Shown piece by piece: positions 33,888 to 46,498 of a stretch of 64,000 nt of DNA. Source of the DNA: Paulownia fortunei (taxonomy: Eukaryota; Streptophyta; Magnoliopsida; Lamiales; Paulowniaceae); contig CM033109.1 in the NCBI GenBank assembly GCA_019321725.1, forward strand, positions 13,547,993 through 13,611,992, written 5' to 3'. The notes beneath the pieces are model-generated. The model was not told where the DNA came from. It worked only from the letters and a program-made list of their open reading frames with translations, and did not search any database. Made by a program: the position numbers and the translations under genes. Every line of letters begins with the position of its first letter. Position 1 is the first letter of the stretch.

Positions 33888-34371
33888 TGTTAGAGTAGTG
33901 GCTGACGCACTAAATAGATTGAGCATCTTTTGTACTCTTGTATTTATAAAATAATCTTTCTTAAGTCTTATTAGTAAAATAGGCATTCTCTTTATCTTTA
34001 TTTGCATTTGTTAATTAGATAAAAACCCTAGACTAAACTTAGCTATGGGGCATGGTCATAGTTATGATGACGATCATGGAATATGCCTCTATAACTTTGG
34101 TATTAAATTTATTTTGGGTCGAGGGCTTTTGAGACGGGCATCAAATAGTGTAATAAGACCTACATAGACGATGCATGCTCACATGAGAATGATGTCTCAC
34201 TCTATAGACATTCGCGTAGTGATGCTAGTGCATGTATGTAGGTGCTTGTTAGAGAACAAGTACACCAAACAGGTCCGTTGGAAATTCTTAGTTGGAGATG
34301 TTAATTGAAGTAAGAATTTCCATGTTATGAAAGAACATGACTAGTCCTCAGACTTGAGGTACCATAGTAGT
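33888..34371 (+). mobile_element. C-family copia LTR fragment (5' part), cut by G3
   Basis: Starts TGTTAGAGTAG, the same start as the C-family LTR on the minus strand at 46498. It follows that LTR in order: 'tgtactcttgtatttat', 'tagctatggggcatgg', 'gatcatggaa', 'cgatgcatgctca', 'gcttgttagagaacaagtac', 'aaattcttagttggag' and 'agtcctcagacttgaggta'. It ends at 34371 where the G3 LTR begins. The remaining ~1.7 kb should lie on the far side of G3. Confidence 0.75.
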
Positions 34372-35843
34372 TGTCATAGGGGTATCAAAAGCTACAAATG
34401 TTTCGTCTATGTTTGCACCCACTATGCGGTCTGATTACGCACCAAGTAGTTAGCCAACTCTCCCATACACGCTCATGTTTGAATCTATTCTAAGTGTAGT
34501 TTTTATTTAAGCCACATAAACACACATGTAAGAAATGTAAAGCAATATAGTAATTATGGGAAAACTCAACTCTATATATCTCCTCAATTTCTACAAGAAG
34601 TCTTGCCAATAGCTTGCACACAATGCTCTATAAAACGTGTAGGTCCATGGCCATAGGATATATGTAGCAATAAATAGTGCAGTGGACATTTCCCACTGCA
34701 TGGGAAATAGGCCGACCAAATGCCAACATGTGGCAAATCTGCCTAGTCAACCACTACCATTGTCTGCCATATGTCGGGCAGTTGGCTTGGCCACCAACCG
34801 CCAAGAACAACCCCACATGTCCATCACATACCTCGAAATCGTCAGCAAGGTCATCATCCATGTGTCCAAGTATTGGGTCAATCGTCTACCACTTGGACAA
34901 GCACATTTTCCATGCCCGCCATCCATTCGCATGCTATCTGAAGTTCCACACATATTGGGCCAAGTTATCTGCGAACTGTCGAGAAATCCCACACACAGGT
35001 CACCCACTGCCGAGATACTGTGCACACTTTCCACCCAATGTCGTACACTTACATGCAAGGCCCAGCACCTTGTGCGCAACACCTAGCCAATGTCTAACAT
35101 CACTCTACACATTGCCCAACACTTACCCACAAGTGCCCATAAAATTTAGCCAACAACCGACATACTGCCATATGATGCCCACACAATGCGAACGACATGG
35201 CCTGCCCATGCGCGCCTAACAACCAACACTACCACCTGACGAGATCAAGTTGACCCACCCACTGATTGGGTTGAACTTAGGTCAAGCCACGATGAACCAT
35301 GAGCCAAACCATGGTTCACCCAACCAAGCCATGCGAAGCCATAGTTGAGGCCTATAGGCTGCCAAGCGAAAAGGTCTGAGAAAGTATACCTAATGAATCT
35401 CAATATCTAAGCCTTTGAAATATTTTCCCTTGTGACATTACTAGACTTTGAAAGTCTGAGAAAGTATACCTGATGAATCTCAATATCTAATCCTCTGATC
35501 AAACTACTATTTACACTAATGTGATCCTAGTAATATACACATTCACTGCCAAGTCCTAACCCTTATCGTGTTTCGAACCACCTATTTTGTGTTTAGTGTC
35601 GGCACCCACTATGTCGCCTACCCGCCATGCACTGACAACCATCACCCAATAGGTCGCTAAGTCACCAACTTTAGCATTGCCCCAACACGTACTGAAAACC
35701 TCAATGTGTCATGTGTTGTAAGCAACCCATGTCATTATACCAATACTTAGCCAAAACTTGATGACGCACCATGCTAGAAGTTGTCGCCCGCTAGCATACG
35801 GTCCTATAATAACAGGGGCATCCAATGCCCTAAGGGGTTATCA
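34372..35843 (-). mobile_element. 3' LTR of chromovirus G3
   Basis: A 1472-bp LTR with TGTCATAGG at the plus-strand left and GGTTATCA at the right (TGATAACC...TGACA on the minus strand). Its first ~530 bp match 40185..40720 in order. The polypurine tract lies immediately to the right, so in the minus orientation this is the 3' LTR. A central part (34680..35330) is relatively G/C-rich and open in three frames on both strands, including a 180-codon plus-strand stretch. It has no domain and sits wholly in the LTR, so I do not call it a gene. Confidence 0.82.
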
Positions 35844-35858
35844 TATCTCCCCCACTAG
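35844..35858 (-). other. Polypurine tract of G3
   Basis: On the minus strand TAGTGGGGGAGATA directly precedes the LTR start TGATAACC. This is the expected primer position for plus-strand synthesis. Confidence 0.75.
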
Positions 35859-35879
35859 ATATACCGACATCCTTATCGG

Positions 35880-36950
35880 AGCTGGAGCATCCCCTTTAGA
35901 AACACAATAATCATCAATTTTATTTTCAAACTACCACAAGTTGACATCATGTTTCTAAGTAACATCTAACTCAAACTCACCTTTCCAGCAGACCAAGTAA
36001 TCTGTTCTCCTATTCTTGTCACTCCATCCCATGGTTCAGTGATCAAGAATCTTCAAAACCTCCTTATCAAACTCACGTTGGATTACTATTTTGGAACTAA
36101 TCTTTTCCCAAATCCGTGGAGTCAGCTTTAGCAAAACCTTATCTCCTACACTAAATTCCACATGTTGTCTACCTATATTAGCATACTTTTTCATTTTGCA
36201 TTAGGCCTTAGTCAAACTATCCTTAGCTTTATCAAGCAACTCTTATTTTGCCCTTGCCAAATGATAGGCAGCAGGACATTTGTCTCCCATTCACTGCACT
36301 GCAATCTCATGGTGTGTTATAGGTTAATGTCTATACACCAGCTCAAACGGACTCATGCCTCTCGCTGACAACTTGTGCAAATTGTAACAAAACTAAGCCA
36401 TATCTAACAAACTAACTCAATCTTTCTGTCTTGCAGAAATATAATGTCACAAGTACTATTCCAACAGCTGATTCATCCTCTCTGTTTGACCATTGGTTCG
36501 AGGGTAATTGGCTATGGAAAACTTCAACTTCATTCCCATCATATTGAACAAAGTTGTCCAAAATGGGCCAATGAAACGGGTATTCTTGTCACTCACATTA
36601 TCCTTCGGAATACCAAAATACTTGATCATATTTTAGTGGGACAAGCATTTGGAGCAATAATAAACACACCATACTTTGAAAATCGACCAACAACAATAAT
36701 GATCAAATTCATACTATTCACTTTGTGAAATCCAGAGATAGAGTCCATGGAGACGGATTGCCATGATCTTTTAGAATGGGCAGGGGCTGCAACAATCCTA
36801 CCTCTTTCTTCTTCTCCAATTTGTCTAGTTGGCATACTAAACAAGTTCTGATGTATGCTTGAATGTTCTCTTCCATTTTTGGCGATGGGACAATAATGCA
36901 AGCATCTTCTCAATGCCCAAGTAACCAGCCCACTGAAGGTCGTGGGTTTC
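35880..36950 (-). pseudogene. G3 integrase and chromodomain (broken)
   Basis: Minus-strand remnants. About 36626..36913 carries the integrase zinc-binding to core transition (Cys-rich stretch, KRSWQSVSMDSISGFHKV, then IIIVVGRFSKYGVFI, where the first catalytic Asp sits in the MD.ISG block). 36100..36620 holds degraded core and C-terminal sequence. About 35950..36050 has a chromodomain-like piece: NRRTDYLVCWKGEFELDVT. That marks G3 as a chromovirus like G1. Several stops in each frame. Confidence 0.75.
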
Positions 36951-37103
36951 CCTCAGTAGTCATCTCCGTAATGGGCCACTCTGTAAATAGTCCTTTTTAC
37001 CCTTAGCATATATTAACCCATCATCTAGCCAATATTTTCTAAGATGACCAGCCTTCACCTGATCAATGAGCTTCTTATTCACAACATTATTATAAGACGA
37101 TTC

Positions 37104-38400
37104 TTAAATCCATTCCAAGAAATCTGACTCAATGAGAGTCAAGGCAACAACATACTTTTCCACCAACTTTTGGCTCAAAGCACCAGCAACATCGTTGTGT
37201 TTGTCAGGCCTATGTACCCATTCAAAATCAAATTCCCCCAAAAACTCTTGTGCATTGAGCCTGCTTGACAAACTTTTTCTAAATTCTAAAATAAGTATTG
37301 GCAACATTGTCCATGATAATTGTAAACTTTTTTCCCAACAGATAGTACTTCGAAGCATCTAAACAGTGAACGACCGACATTTCTTTCTCATAGGTACTGT
37401 ATTATATCTCATCATCTTTCAGCTTATGGCTTTCAAAAGCAATCGATCCCTGTACCAAAACACCACCAATCACTCAATTAGAAGCATCAACTTACACCTT
37501 AAAAGATCTATCAAACTTTGGAAGTTTCAGGTCCAGCTCTGAAGAGATAGACTATTTTAGGACCTCAAAAGTATTTTGACACATAACCGTCCATTCCCAT
37601 TTCTGATCCTTGTTATGCAAATCCATCAAAGGGCTAACTATTTTGGAGTAGCCTTTGATGAACCTCCTATAGTAATTTTTCAATCCCAAAAATGATCTCA
37701 GCTCAGCAACTTTGGATGGGACAGGCCAATCAACCACTATCTGCAACTTTTTACCATCTATCATGATTTTTTCTTAGCTAATGACGTAGCCAAGAAAAGT
37801 GATTTCTTCCCGATAGAATTCACATTTCTCTTTCTTTACAAACAACATATTTTCCCTCAACTTATGAAAAATAGCTCGTAAATGCAACAAATGGTCCTCC
37901 AAGAACTCGAATACATAACGATATCATCTTAATAAATAACCGCAAAATGATCCAAGAACTCAAACAACACATCATTCTTCAAGTTGCAAAATATACCATG
38001 GGTATTAGTTAAACCAAAAGACATCACTAAAAAATTATAAGAACCATACTTCGTGATGCAAGTCATCTTTGCCTTATCACCAGCAGCAATATGAACTAGC
38101 TAATATTATGACCTTAAATTAATCTTTGTGCAACATCGTGCCCTCGACAACTTATTAAATAGGCCCAACATATTTGGAATAGGGTATTTATTTGTTATAG
38201 CAACCTTATTCAAAGCCGTAAAATCAATATACATCTTCAACGAACCATCTTACTTTTTTTGGAACAAAATTGAGGATCCATAGGGAGCCTCGGAATGCTA
38301 TATCAATTCAGTTTCTAAAAGTTCACCCAACTATTTCCTCAACTCGGCCAACTCTAAAGGACTCATCCTGTAAAGAGCCTTGGAAAGGGGTCTTGCACCT
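37104..38400 (-). pseudogene. G3 reverse transcriptase / RNase H (broken)
   Basis: Minus-strand pieces. 37552..37764 encodes the RT connection region ([20 protein letters not shown] followed by [15 protein letters not shown]). 37104..37358 encodes the RNase H end (FLGEFDFEWVHRPDKHNDVA). The palm motif near 37915..37930 reads Tyr-stop-Asp-Asp-Ile, so the catalytic box is interrupted by a stop codon. 38323..38400 reads into the pre-RT segment (ELPKELSPRRAIDLKI), the equivalent of that in G1. No frame spans the domain. Confidence 0.8.
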
Positions 38401-39060
38401 AGATCTAACAATTTTAAGATCAATAGCTCGTCTAGGAGATAATTCTTTAGGTAGTTCAAAAGACATAACATCCTCATGCTCCTTCAACAACTCAGTCATC
38501 GAATCTAACATATCTTGATATATATCTAGTTTTATCTCAAACAATGCAGCAAGGCAGGTGACTTCACCATGCTTAATGCTAGCCTTCAACTGCATTGTCG
38601 AGAGCAACCCTAAATTCTTATCCACTTACTTAGTATCATCAGCAGCATACACCCCTTAAATAAAAGAGAGGCAACTATCATCTGTAATCAAGAATCCATC
38701 CAAGTGGGGTATCACTACAACCTTCGTTGCAACTAGAAATCATTCCCAATTGTGATATCAAAGTTGTCAAGGGGGATAACCATTAAACCACAGTACCCGT
38801 GCCAAGAACCAATGGTCAAGTCGATGTTGGCTACTCCCTTGATCGACTTTGCTTTTGAATTAATAGCTTTAATCCGACTAGTTCATGGCAGTAGACTTAG
38901 TCCTAATATCCCATTCAACCATAAAGTTTTGAGTGGCACCTATGTCCACCATGGCCATCACTTCTTTGCCATTCACAATGGCCTTCATATATATTAGGCC
39001 CTTCAAATTGAGGGGCTTGCCCTGTATCATACCAAGTAATTACAACCCAAGAGGGTTTAC
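38401..39060 (-). pseudogene. G3 protease region
   Basis: Minus-strand frame near 38930..38985 reads GKEVMAMVDIGATQNF, matching the retropepsin active-site block of chromoviruses (V-D-T/S-G-A-T), with Ile in place of Thr or Ser. It precedes the pre-RT block LGLLSTMQLKASIKHGE (38560..38620). The protease cleaves the Gag-Pol polyprotein in virus-like particles. The D-I-G change and nearby stops suggest it is inactive. Confidence 0.65.
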
Positions 39061-40138
39061 TCTCTTTATCATTGCCTGCTTCAAATACAAGGGCATTTAA
39101 CTTTCCATGTTTGGGGCAATCTCGTATCTAGTGATCACCATCTCAAAGATAACAACCCTTTTTCATCATGTCCCCCACAAGTTAGAACTCTTTGGACTAG
39201 TCATGGTCACCTCTTTGGTCTTTTTTTTCTTAAACTTTCCATTCTTACCCGGCTTGCCAGTTTTCCCCTTATCCTTCCCACAATCCTTCTTCTTACATTT
39301 AGATCTGGGCCACCAACTACTATGAAATCCACCAAACGGTCAATAGCAGCAATAGTGGATAGCAGATCCTTGACTTTTTTCTTATAAAGTTCACATCGAG
39401 CCCAACTCCGTAGTCTAGCCAGGAAGTTGAATAGCCCGTATTCCTTTGACATCTCCCTCACATCATCCATCAACGAACTGAGTTACTTCACATAATCCCT
39501 CACAGTCTATATGTTTTAACTTTCACAGGGACTCTCGTGCAAGCCATAAAGTGTTACACAACAGAAACTGCTCCTTCAATTTATTCTTCAAAATATCATG
39601 TGTTACAATCTTCTCTCAACTTATACTAATGTCATCTAAAGATGGTACACCATCATGGTTTTGCATCACCAGCAAGGGACATACTAGTGATGGAGACCTT
39701 CTTAGTGTCTGGGACATTTCCAGCCTAGAAATATATTTCCATATCCCAGAGAAAGTTCTCCAACTCTTTAGCTCTTCTAGTACCGCTAAAGGCTTTGGGC
39801 TCAAGTACTTCTACCTTGGATGAAGGGGGCTTATCTTCTGGGGAACCAACACCCACAGCCCTCTTTAGAATAAGTAATTCCGTGTTCAGAGTGTTAACAT
39901 CAATGGCACCAGTGAGGATACTCACATCCTCAGCAATAGCAACAATTCATACCTCAACAAATTTTAATAATTCTCCCATCGATTTCTATAAATTTTTGAC
40001 CAAACATTGTAAGTTTTGAATTTTCTAGAAAATAGCCATCAGTAGAGACTCCAATAATGGTCCAGGTAAGCCCTCAGCCCTCTGTATTCTTGCCTTGAGT
40101 GCAAGGACATAATCTTGCATCAAATTTCAGTCAGCCAT
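39061..40138 (-). pseudogene. G3 gag (broken)
   Basis: Starts with ATG (MAD) at 40138, 27 bases inside the primer-binding site. Near 39750..39925 it reads ILTGAIDVNTLNTELLILKR and PKAFSGTRRAKELENFLWDM, the conserved start of the retrotransposon Gag domain in this chromovirus group. About 39207..39473 is a basic region. At 39100..39160 a CCHC-type knuckle (GCYL, stop, DGDH, then RDCPKHGKLNAL) is readable, with its first Cys pair degraded. At least five stops. Gag forms the particle and binds element RNA. Confidence 0.7.
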
Positions 40139-40165
40139 GCCCTAAATTGCACATATCAGAACCCA

Positions 40166-40183
40166 ATGAAGCTCTGATACCAC
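40166..40183 (-). other. Primer-binding site of G3 (initiator tRNA-Met)
   Basis: On the minus strand TGGTATCAGAGCTTCATTGG starts two bases inside the 5' LTR. TGGTATCAGAGC is the well-known complement to the 3' end of initiator tRNA-Met used by many plant LTR retrotransposons. Confidence 0.85.
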
Positions 40184-40184
40184 T

Positions 40185-40720
40185 TGTCACAGGGCGTCAA
40201 AAGCTTCAAATTTTTTGCTTGGCATTTCCATCCCACCAGGTAGCCTGATTGTGCACCAATCAGTCAGCTAACTCTCTCTCACACACACTCATGTTTAAAT
40301 CTATTCAGTATTGATGCAAGTCATGCACATACGCATGCATGAAATGTAAAATAATGTAATTATGGGAAAACCCAACTCAGTATATTTCTTCAATTTTTAC
40401 AAAGAGTCTTGCCAATGGCCTGCACACAATGCTCTGTAAAACGTGTAGGTTCATCGCCATAACATATAGGCAACAATAAATAGTGCATTGGACATCCCCC
40501 ACTATAAGGGAAATGGGCCAATCAAATGCCAGCGTATGGTAAAACTACCTAATTAGCCACTGCCAGTGTTTGCTATCTGTTGGGCGGTTAGCTTGGGAAC
40601 CAACCACCTAGAACCACCGCACATGTTCATAACATGCCTGGAAACCATCAGTAGGGTTATCATCCACGTGCCCAAGAATTGGGCCAACCTTGCCACTTGG
40701 CCAAGCATATTTAAAATGCT
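40185..40720 (-). mobile_element. 5' LTR of G3, interrupted by copia C2
   Basis: Matches 34372..34930 of the 3' LTR in order: 'tgtcacagggcgtcaaaagc', 'ctcatgttta', 'aattatgggaaaac', 'tcttgccaatggc', 'aaaacgtgtaggt' and 'acttggccaagcat'. It stops after 536 bp at 40720 where the C2 LTR starts (TGTTATTGGG). The missing ~930 bp should reappear on the far side of C2, outside this window. Confidence 0.82.
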
Positions 40721-42009
40721 TGTTATTGGGTTTACTATAACTACAGGGTGTGTGCAGCAGAATTAAAAAAATAATTTAAAAAAAAAACATGCAACAACAA
40801 TTATTGCATCACCCCTTGTTTAAAGCGATTTTAACTATCACGTGTTTTTGATAGGTTTACAAAAGAGTAAGTAAAGTCTCGAATTTTTACCTTTGATGTA
40901 CTTTGGTTATTGTAAGGTGTGAAGCAATCAATTACTATTAACTACTCTCAAAAAAGGTTCACAAGGGATCCAAATATCTCCCCTCTAAAGATAGTCCACC
41001 TATTTGGACTAGAACACCAAATTAAAAATCTCATTGGTGATTTTTAATTTTTTTACTAATCAAGTTTGGAGTGTTTTTGTGTGTATTAATTTTTAATCCA
41101 ACTAGTGAAAATAAGAATTCCATACATAAAATAATCAAAGAGAATTTTTTATTATCTTGGAAGATGTTTTTGAAAGAGAGAAAAGTGTTAATGATGAGAA
41201 ATAATTTTTTCTTCTTATTTCTTTGAAGTGGCCGAGAATTGGGATAGATATATCCCCTCTAATTTTTGGTCATATCTAAAAAAATATACGACTGAAAATT
41301 ATCCCATAATTTCCATCATTTCCCATATTTCCATGTGTTGAAATTAGTTATTATTAAAGAGTCAAACTCTCCAAAAATAACCAATTCAATGAACCTATCC
41401 CCATAGAATGAATGTGGCCGATTTTGTGGACTTCTACAAGCCATAAAATCGGCCTTTTCTCTCTCTTCTTGATTGTGTTGGACTCTTCTAATGCAATCAA
41501 GATAGATATCTAATATCTATAATTATTTTCATAAGATAATTAATAAGAAAATTATATTATCTTATTTTTTAATTTCTTCCAATAATTCAAGTGGGCCCTT
41601 TAAATAAAAAGCCACCTTAATTTCAGGCTTGGACTTTTACAAAATTCATTAATTAATTCAATTAAATAAATTTACTCTATTTCAATTAATTGATCTAATC
41701 AATTAATTACTACACTTCAATTGGGTTTTCTAATCTTATTAGGTTCAATTAAATAATCTATTTGCTTAATTAAATAAATTAATTCTACCCATTGAATTAA
41801 TTTAAGTCCTAAATTAATCTCCATTAATTAAATAAATCCAACTACTAAGATTAATTCATAAATTAGAAATATTCCACTTCAAATTTGTGTGTGACCCTTT
41901 AGGTTTACAACTAAACTAGTAGTTGGCTTACAATATTTGCAACTTATGAATAATAATAATTATAATTAATTAATCCACTTGAATTAAATCCTTAATTCCA
42001 AGAACCTCG
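40721..42009 (-). mobile_element. 3' LTR of copia C2, part 1
   Basis: Begins TGTTATTGGG and is collinear with 10207..11450 of the solo C-family LTR (gggtgtgtgcag.., gcatcaccc, tttttacctttgatgta, 'attaattgatcc' tracts, 'aaatttgtgtgtgaccctttaggttta'). It is interrupted after 'aacctcg' by T3. Element orientation is minus, as shown by the pol at 46516..47749. Confidence 0.8.
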
Positions 42010-44008
42010 TGTAACACCCCCATTACTACATAATTATATACATAGTATAATTTAACATGATAGAACCTGTGAAATGCATAATTTTTTTTTTTGCATGTAA
42101 CATATTAGTAAAGAATAAACTATTTTTCCACTTACAGACTAATATATATACCTGTAGATGACCCATAACAATTACAATATTTACATACTCATGTACATAA
42201 AAGTTTTAAAAGTAGCACACAGTACAAGTCCAAAAATTTAATACAGTAAACTCCAAAATCAAATAAGTTAACAACCAACCCAATAGGTCGTCATCCATGC
42301 ACACCTATCCTCAAAACCTGTAGGAACTCCAGTCGCTTGCCCAGTAAGTCCATGGCTTTAAGTATCACCAAACTCACCTACAATGCGTGAACTAAATAAG
42401 TTAATGCTTAGTAAGTGGAAATCATGCATGATGAAGGGATAATCCAACACATATGTAGTGCATTTATATGAGATCATGACAAAAATGCAAACTTATGCAT
42501 AAAAAATAGTTCATTCAAAGTCATTTTCCATCATTGGGCTCTTGGCCCACGTACTATGTACCGGATAGAACTCTTAATAATATCAAAAATCACATGACCC
42601 TAAACAGATCGACATAGTCCGGGGGCCATCTCCTGGAATCACCAGAGGTCCACCCCTTGTCTTCTCTTATGATCCTCCAGAAGTCTTCCCACCAACAGCG
42701 TCGATAAGGGCACAGTCAAGTGACCCACCCTCTCGTGACCACCAGAGGCATACCCCCTGTCCACCCCTATGATCCTCCGAGAAATAATACTTATGGCGCA
42801 CTAAAATATCATATCAATAAGCCACACAGGCCTCGGTACACTAGTAGTGGCCAACCAAAATATTTTCTTTCTGAAAATAATATCATGCATGCAAAACCTC
42901 AACTGTGAGCACGTGTTATGCATGCACGTGTAAATGTTGATGAATGGCATGTTCAATGATACAATGGATCCCATGTCCCATCATCCAAGAAACGTATGCA
43001 CTGTAAGATCTTTATAATACTCATAATACAATCATCAAGACACAAGGATCATATTTAATATAGATAAGGCAAGAAATACTAAGCCCATGCATTGTAGTTG
43101 CACATGGATTTTTACTTATCTTTGATCGGTTGTGTGTTAAGAAACTACTCCCCAACCCTAGATGTGAAACAATCTATAAAAATATAAGATATTAATCACC
43201 ATCCTCAATTAACAGGCTCATCATACCTAAAGTAGTATAAAGATCTTGAATCTTAATTTGATTAAACAACCTTACCACTTAGAAACTATAACCGAATACA
43301 ACCTTCTACGCACCCTTGTTCCACATCTTAAATATATACTAACCTTACTTAATTGATGTATTATAACTCTAATAACATCCTCCTAAATTTTAGGGATCAA
43401 ATGAACCACATCCATGTTAGAACATTTTAATGAACAAAATGGGACAGATTCACTGTTTCACATTTTTCTGCTGCCACACTAAATTGTGTGATGATTTTGA
43501 CACCCTTAGACATATTCATTCACTCCCTAAATCACTTATATAACATAAAAAAAAATGTAACCATGTCATAGAATTGCTAAAATTCATTCATATAACTTCC
43601 CAAGTTCGACTTCCTTCACAACATACTGAAATAGATTTTTTCTACCATGACAGTTTTGCACACTTAATGACATTAATGATTTTGGCACCCTTCAGTATAT
43701 TCAATCACTCCCAAATTTTCACCATACTTAGATAACATATATAAAGAGACAACCAGGTCAAATTATTACAAAAACTAATGGATTTATTGCTGTAAAACCA
43801 GCTCCATTCACATAGGACAGAATCTGAAATTCAAAGAAGACAGTTTTGAGCATCTTTTTAATTATCACACTATATTTCAATTTATAACCTCTCTAAACTT
43901 ATATTTATCACCTAGACTCAAATATAAACACATATATGGTGAAATACATAGGTTCTATCATGTTAAATTATACTATATATATAGTTGGGTAGTAATTGGT
44001 GTGTTACA
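42010..44008 (-). mobile_element. T3: rearranged Tekay-like LTR with inverted termini
   Basis: A 1999-bp insertion flanked by CCTCG (42005..42009) and CCTCA (44009..44013). The left end (TGTAACACCCCCATTACTAC...) is the 3' end of the Tekay LTR on the minus strand. The body continues on the minus strand up to the 'ggtgaaatacataggtt' point (compare 3121..3130 in T1). The last ~65 bp then switch to the same 3' terminus in the plus orientation (...GTTAAATTATACT...GTGTTACA). About 60 bp of terminal inverted repeat with ~7 mismatches results. The switch point shares 'acaggttt' between the two source positions. It carries the GC-rich module of T1. No coding region. Confidence 0.75.
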
Positions 44009-44013
44009 CCTCA

Positions 44014-44149
44014 CTATCCACGAAAACATCTAGCAAGTAATCATGGCAAACTAGTTTTAGGTTAAATAGCAAGTAAACTATTTTAGTTGTGAGTCTCATA
44101 CACGTATGGTCCTTCCGACAACTAATCTCCTAATTGAATATAGGGTATG
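44014..44149 (-). mobile_element. 3' LTR of copia C2, part 2
   Basis: Collinear with 11452..11590 of the solo LTR (caagtcat.., tttaggt, 'catacacgtatggtccttc', 'ctaatctcctaattga'). Interrupted at 44155 by an Athila-type solo LTR. Confidence 0.75.
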
Positions 44150-44154
44150 AATTA

Positions 44155-45766
44155 TGATAAGTGTATATTTTGACATATTTTTATATCAAATCCTTTATAT
44201 TTTTCTTGCTTTATTCTTGTTAATATTCTTGTTTTATTAATGTTTTGTGTTAGGGAATAAATGGAAACATGTTTCCAGACTTGTGCAGTGTTTGTAATTT
44301 GAGCATAACTTCATGATAAAAAGTCCTATGGACCTAAAGCTTATTTCATTTGAAATCTAAGAGATACAGGTACAATGTTTATGTTGGAAGCTTAGCCCAA
44401 TTCAGTCTTGATTATAGCAGAAAAATCATTCAACTAGTTGCACAAAATGGATCACCAAAATTCAGATTAGAGTTCAGCCTAGTATTGACTTATTTCACCA
44501 ATTGGGTTATATCTCTTGAGCCTAAATTTATTTTGGGCTAAAATATGGATATGTTATACAAAAAAGGTAAATAAAAATATTTTATGAAGATAAGATGGTG
44601 TGAAAATGTGTCAAAATGGTAAAAACATAGGCTGCAAGTTGTTGCTGCTGTTAAAGGATGACTCTTGGACATGACTCAGTAATTTGATCATATCTCCTTC
44701 ATCTGACCGTCAAATTTGACAAAAGATATATGAAAATATATCAGCACCAAAAGATCTACAATTTTTATTCTTTATACATCTTCAAAATTATATTGTATAT
44801 GACTGAACAATGTAATTCAATTTAATGGGTGAGAACTTAGTGTAACAACTTACTAACTCTTGGCAACTAGCATACCACTTGATTAACCCCTCCATTATTT
44901 GTTAGGCTCTAGCTTACTCCAAGTACTATAAATAGGCCATGTATTAAGCTTGTAATAGAAGGGAGGTAGCGGGTTTCTTTAGGCTAAGTTATCTAGTTTA
45001 TATGTTTTCTAGTATTGTAAGTTTTCTAGTAGTAATAGAAATGCATTCTCTAGTTTCTCTTATATTTTTAGTCTTTCTAACTTTTATTATGTCTTTCTAA
45101 ATTTTATTTTCCTGAGGAAAAAAGGTGAAACTCTTGATGGAGGAAGAGGAATGGTTATAAGGGTAGATAATGTTTAAGTATGTTGTGTTATTATTTTTAT
45201 TTTTGATCTAAACCCTACTTGTTTTGGGGTGAATCTTGATTTATGTATCTCCAATGGCACAACAAATACTTGGGTTCATTTAGCTTATTGTACGGTTTTA
45301 CCTCACTGACTGCTAATGTGAAATCTTGATTTGTTATTAACGAAGGTGTGCATAAATGCTTGATCCCATGAATAAGTGTTGGCGTTAAGAGATAATTTGC
45401 AATAGTAAGACAATATCATGATTACCTTATTGCATGAGTTGTTTGATAATATCTTTCCATTGGAACCTTCATTATGTATGGATTCCAATTATGGTAATTA
45501 ATAGAGGTAAAAAGAATAAATAACCATTTCTCTATCTAAAACTCAAGAGTGGATCCCTAATCCCCAGTAATTTTTTTTACTTCGGTTTTTCTTTAGTTAC
45601 AGCATACATTAATTGTTCATATATTTTAATTCACATAAACTCCATCTTTTTAGAAATATAAACTTGAATTCTTCAAACCACTTCCCTGTGGATCGACCTC
45701 AGACTCATGAGAAATTTATTACTTAATATAACCTACACTTCGGTTTACAATCTTAAGGTTGTAGCA
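44155..45766 (+). mobile_element. Athila/Tat-type solo LTR, nested in the C2 LTR
   Basis: A 1612-bp LTR with TGATAAGTG start and TTGTAGCA end, flanked by AATTA (44150..44154) and GATTA (45767..45771), a one-mismatch 5-bp duplication. It is similar to the LTR at 47750..49477 in opposite orientation: 'tatatcaaatcctttat', 'tttcttgctttattcttgtt', 'ccctgtggatcgacctcagac' and 'cttcggtttacaa'. A TATA box (CTATAAATAGG) is at about 44928..44938. No internal sequence. Confidence 0.82.
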
Positions 45767-45771
45767 GATTA

Positions 45772-46498
45772 TAAGTCGAAACCCTAACTAATTTAATAAC
45801 TGTGATCCCATTTCAAGTTCCAATGATTCTTGATGAATCAAAATTCATCCTGCCTTGGCCAAGTCTTCAAATCACGAACTATGAAAATACAGGAGATTCT
45901 ATTGTTAATAAAACAAGTGTCGAATTTTATGTTGGCCACTGACAAACTTCCACTCACACCAGTGAAACACCCAACATACCCCCTTTATGATTGTATAGCA
46001 ATCAGAAGATATATCAAAGTGTTGCAGGATGCACAGAAGGCTACCATCGTGCCTTAAGTCTAAGGACTAGCCATGTACTATCGCAATACATATATTCTTA
46101 TCTTGACAAGCAAAGCCTCCAGCTAAGAATTTCTTGTGGGCAATGTTTGGTGTACCTGTTCTCTAACAAGCACCCACATACATACACTTGCGTCTCTACT
46201 CTAATGCTAATGGAATGCGATATCCTCATCTTATGAGCATGCATCGTATGCGCGTATCTTACTAGGCTATTTGTTGTCCCATCTTAAAAAGACCTTGATT
46301 TGGAACTTATTCAAGACCAAAGCCTTAGAGACATGTTCCATGATTTCTATCATATACACGACCATGCCCCGTAGCTAAATTTGGGCACCTTTTTATAAAG
46401 TACCTTTTTATTAATATGATTCCCAATAAGATTGTATTACAAAATAAAAGAGTACAATACACCCAATCTAATTGGGCACTGGGCATCCTACTCTAACA
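45772..46498 (-). mobile_element. 3' LTR of copia C2, part 3
   Basis: Collinear with 11597..12378 of the solo LTR ('gtcgaaaccctaa', 'tttcaagttcca', 'catcctgcctt', 'aggagattc', 'acataccccctttatgatt', 'accatgccccgtagctaaat', 'ccaatctaattgg'), ending CTCTAACA at 46498. Removing T3, the solo LTR and their duplications leaves an LTR of about 2157 bp, against 2172 bp for the solo copy at 10207. Confidence 0.8.

Noticed and set aside
33678..34007. 109-codon minus-strand frame with a charged, helical composition
   Set aside because: Its first part lies inside the C-family LTR (33888 onward), so the start is not original. No family match recognised, so not called as a gene.
34677..35219. 180-codon plus-strand open frame, with other open frames overlapping on both strands
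   Set aside because: Lies wholly inside the G3 LTR, in a G/C-richer stretch where three frames are open at once. The protein is rich in His, Pro and Cys with no domain, and the equivalent region of the other G3 LTR is not kept open.
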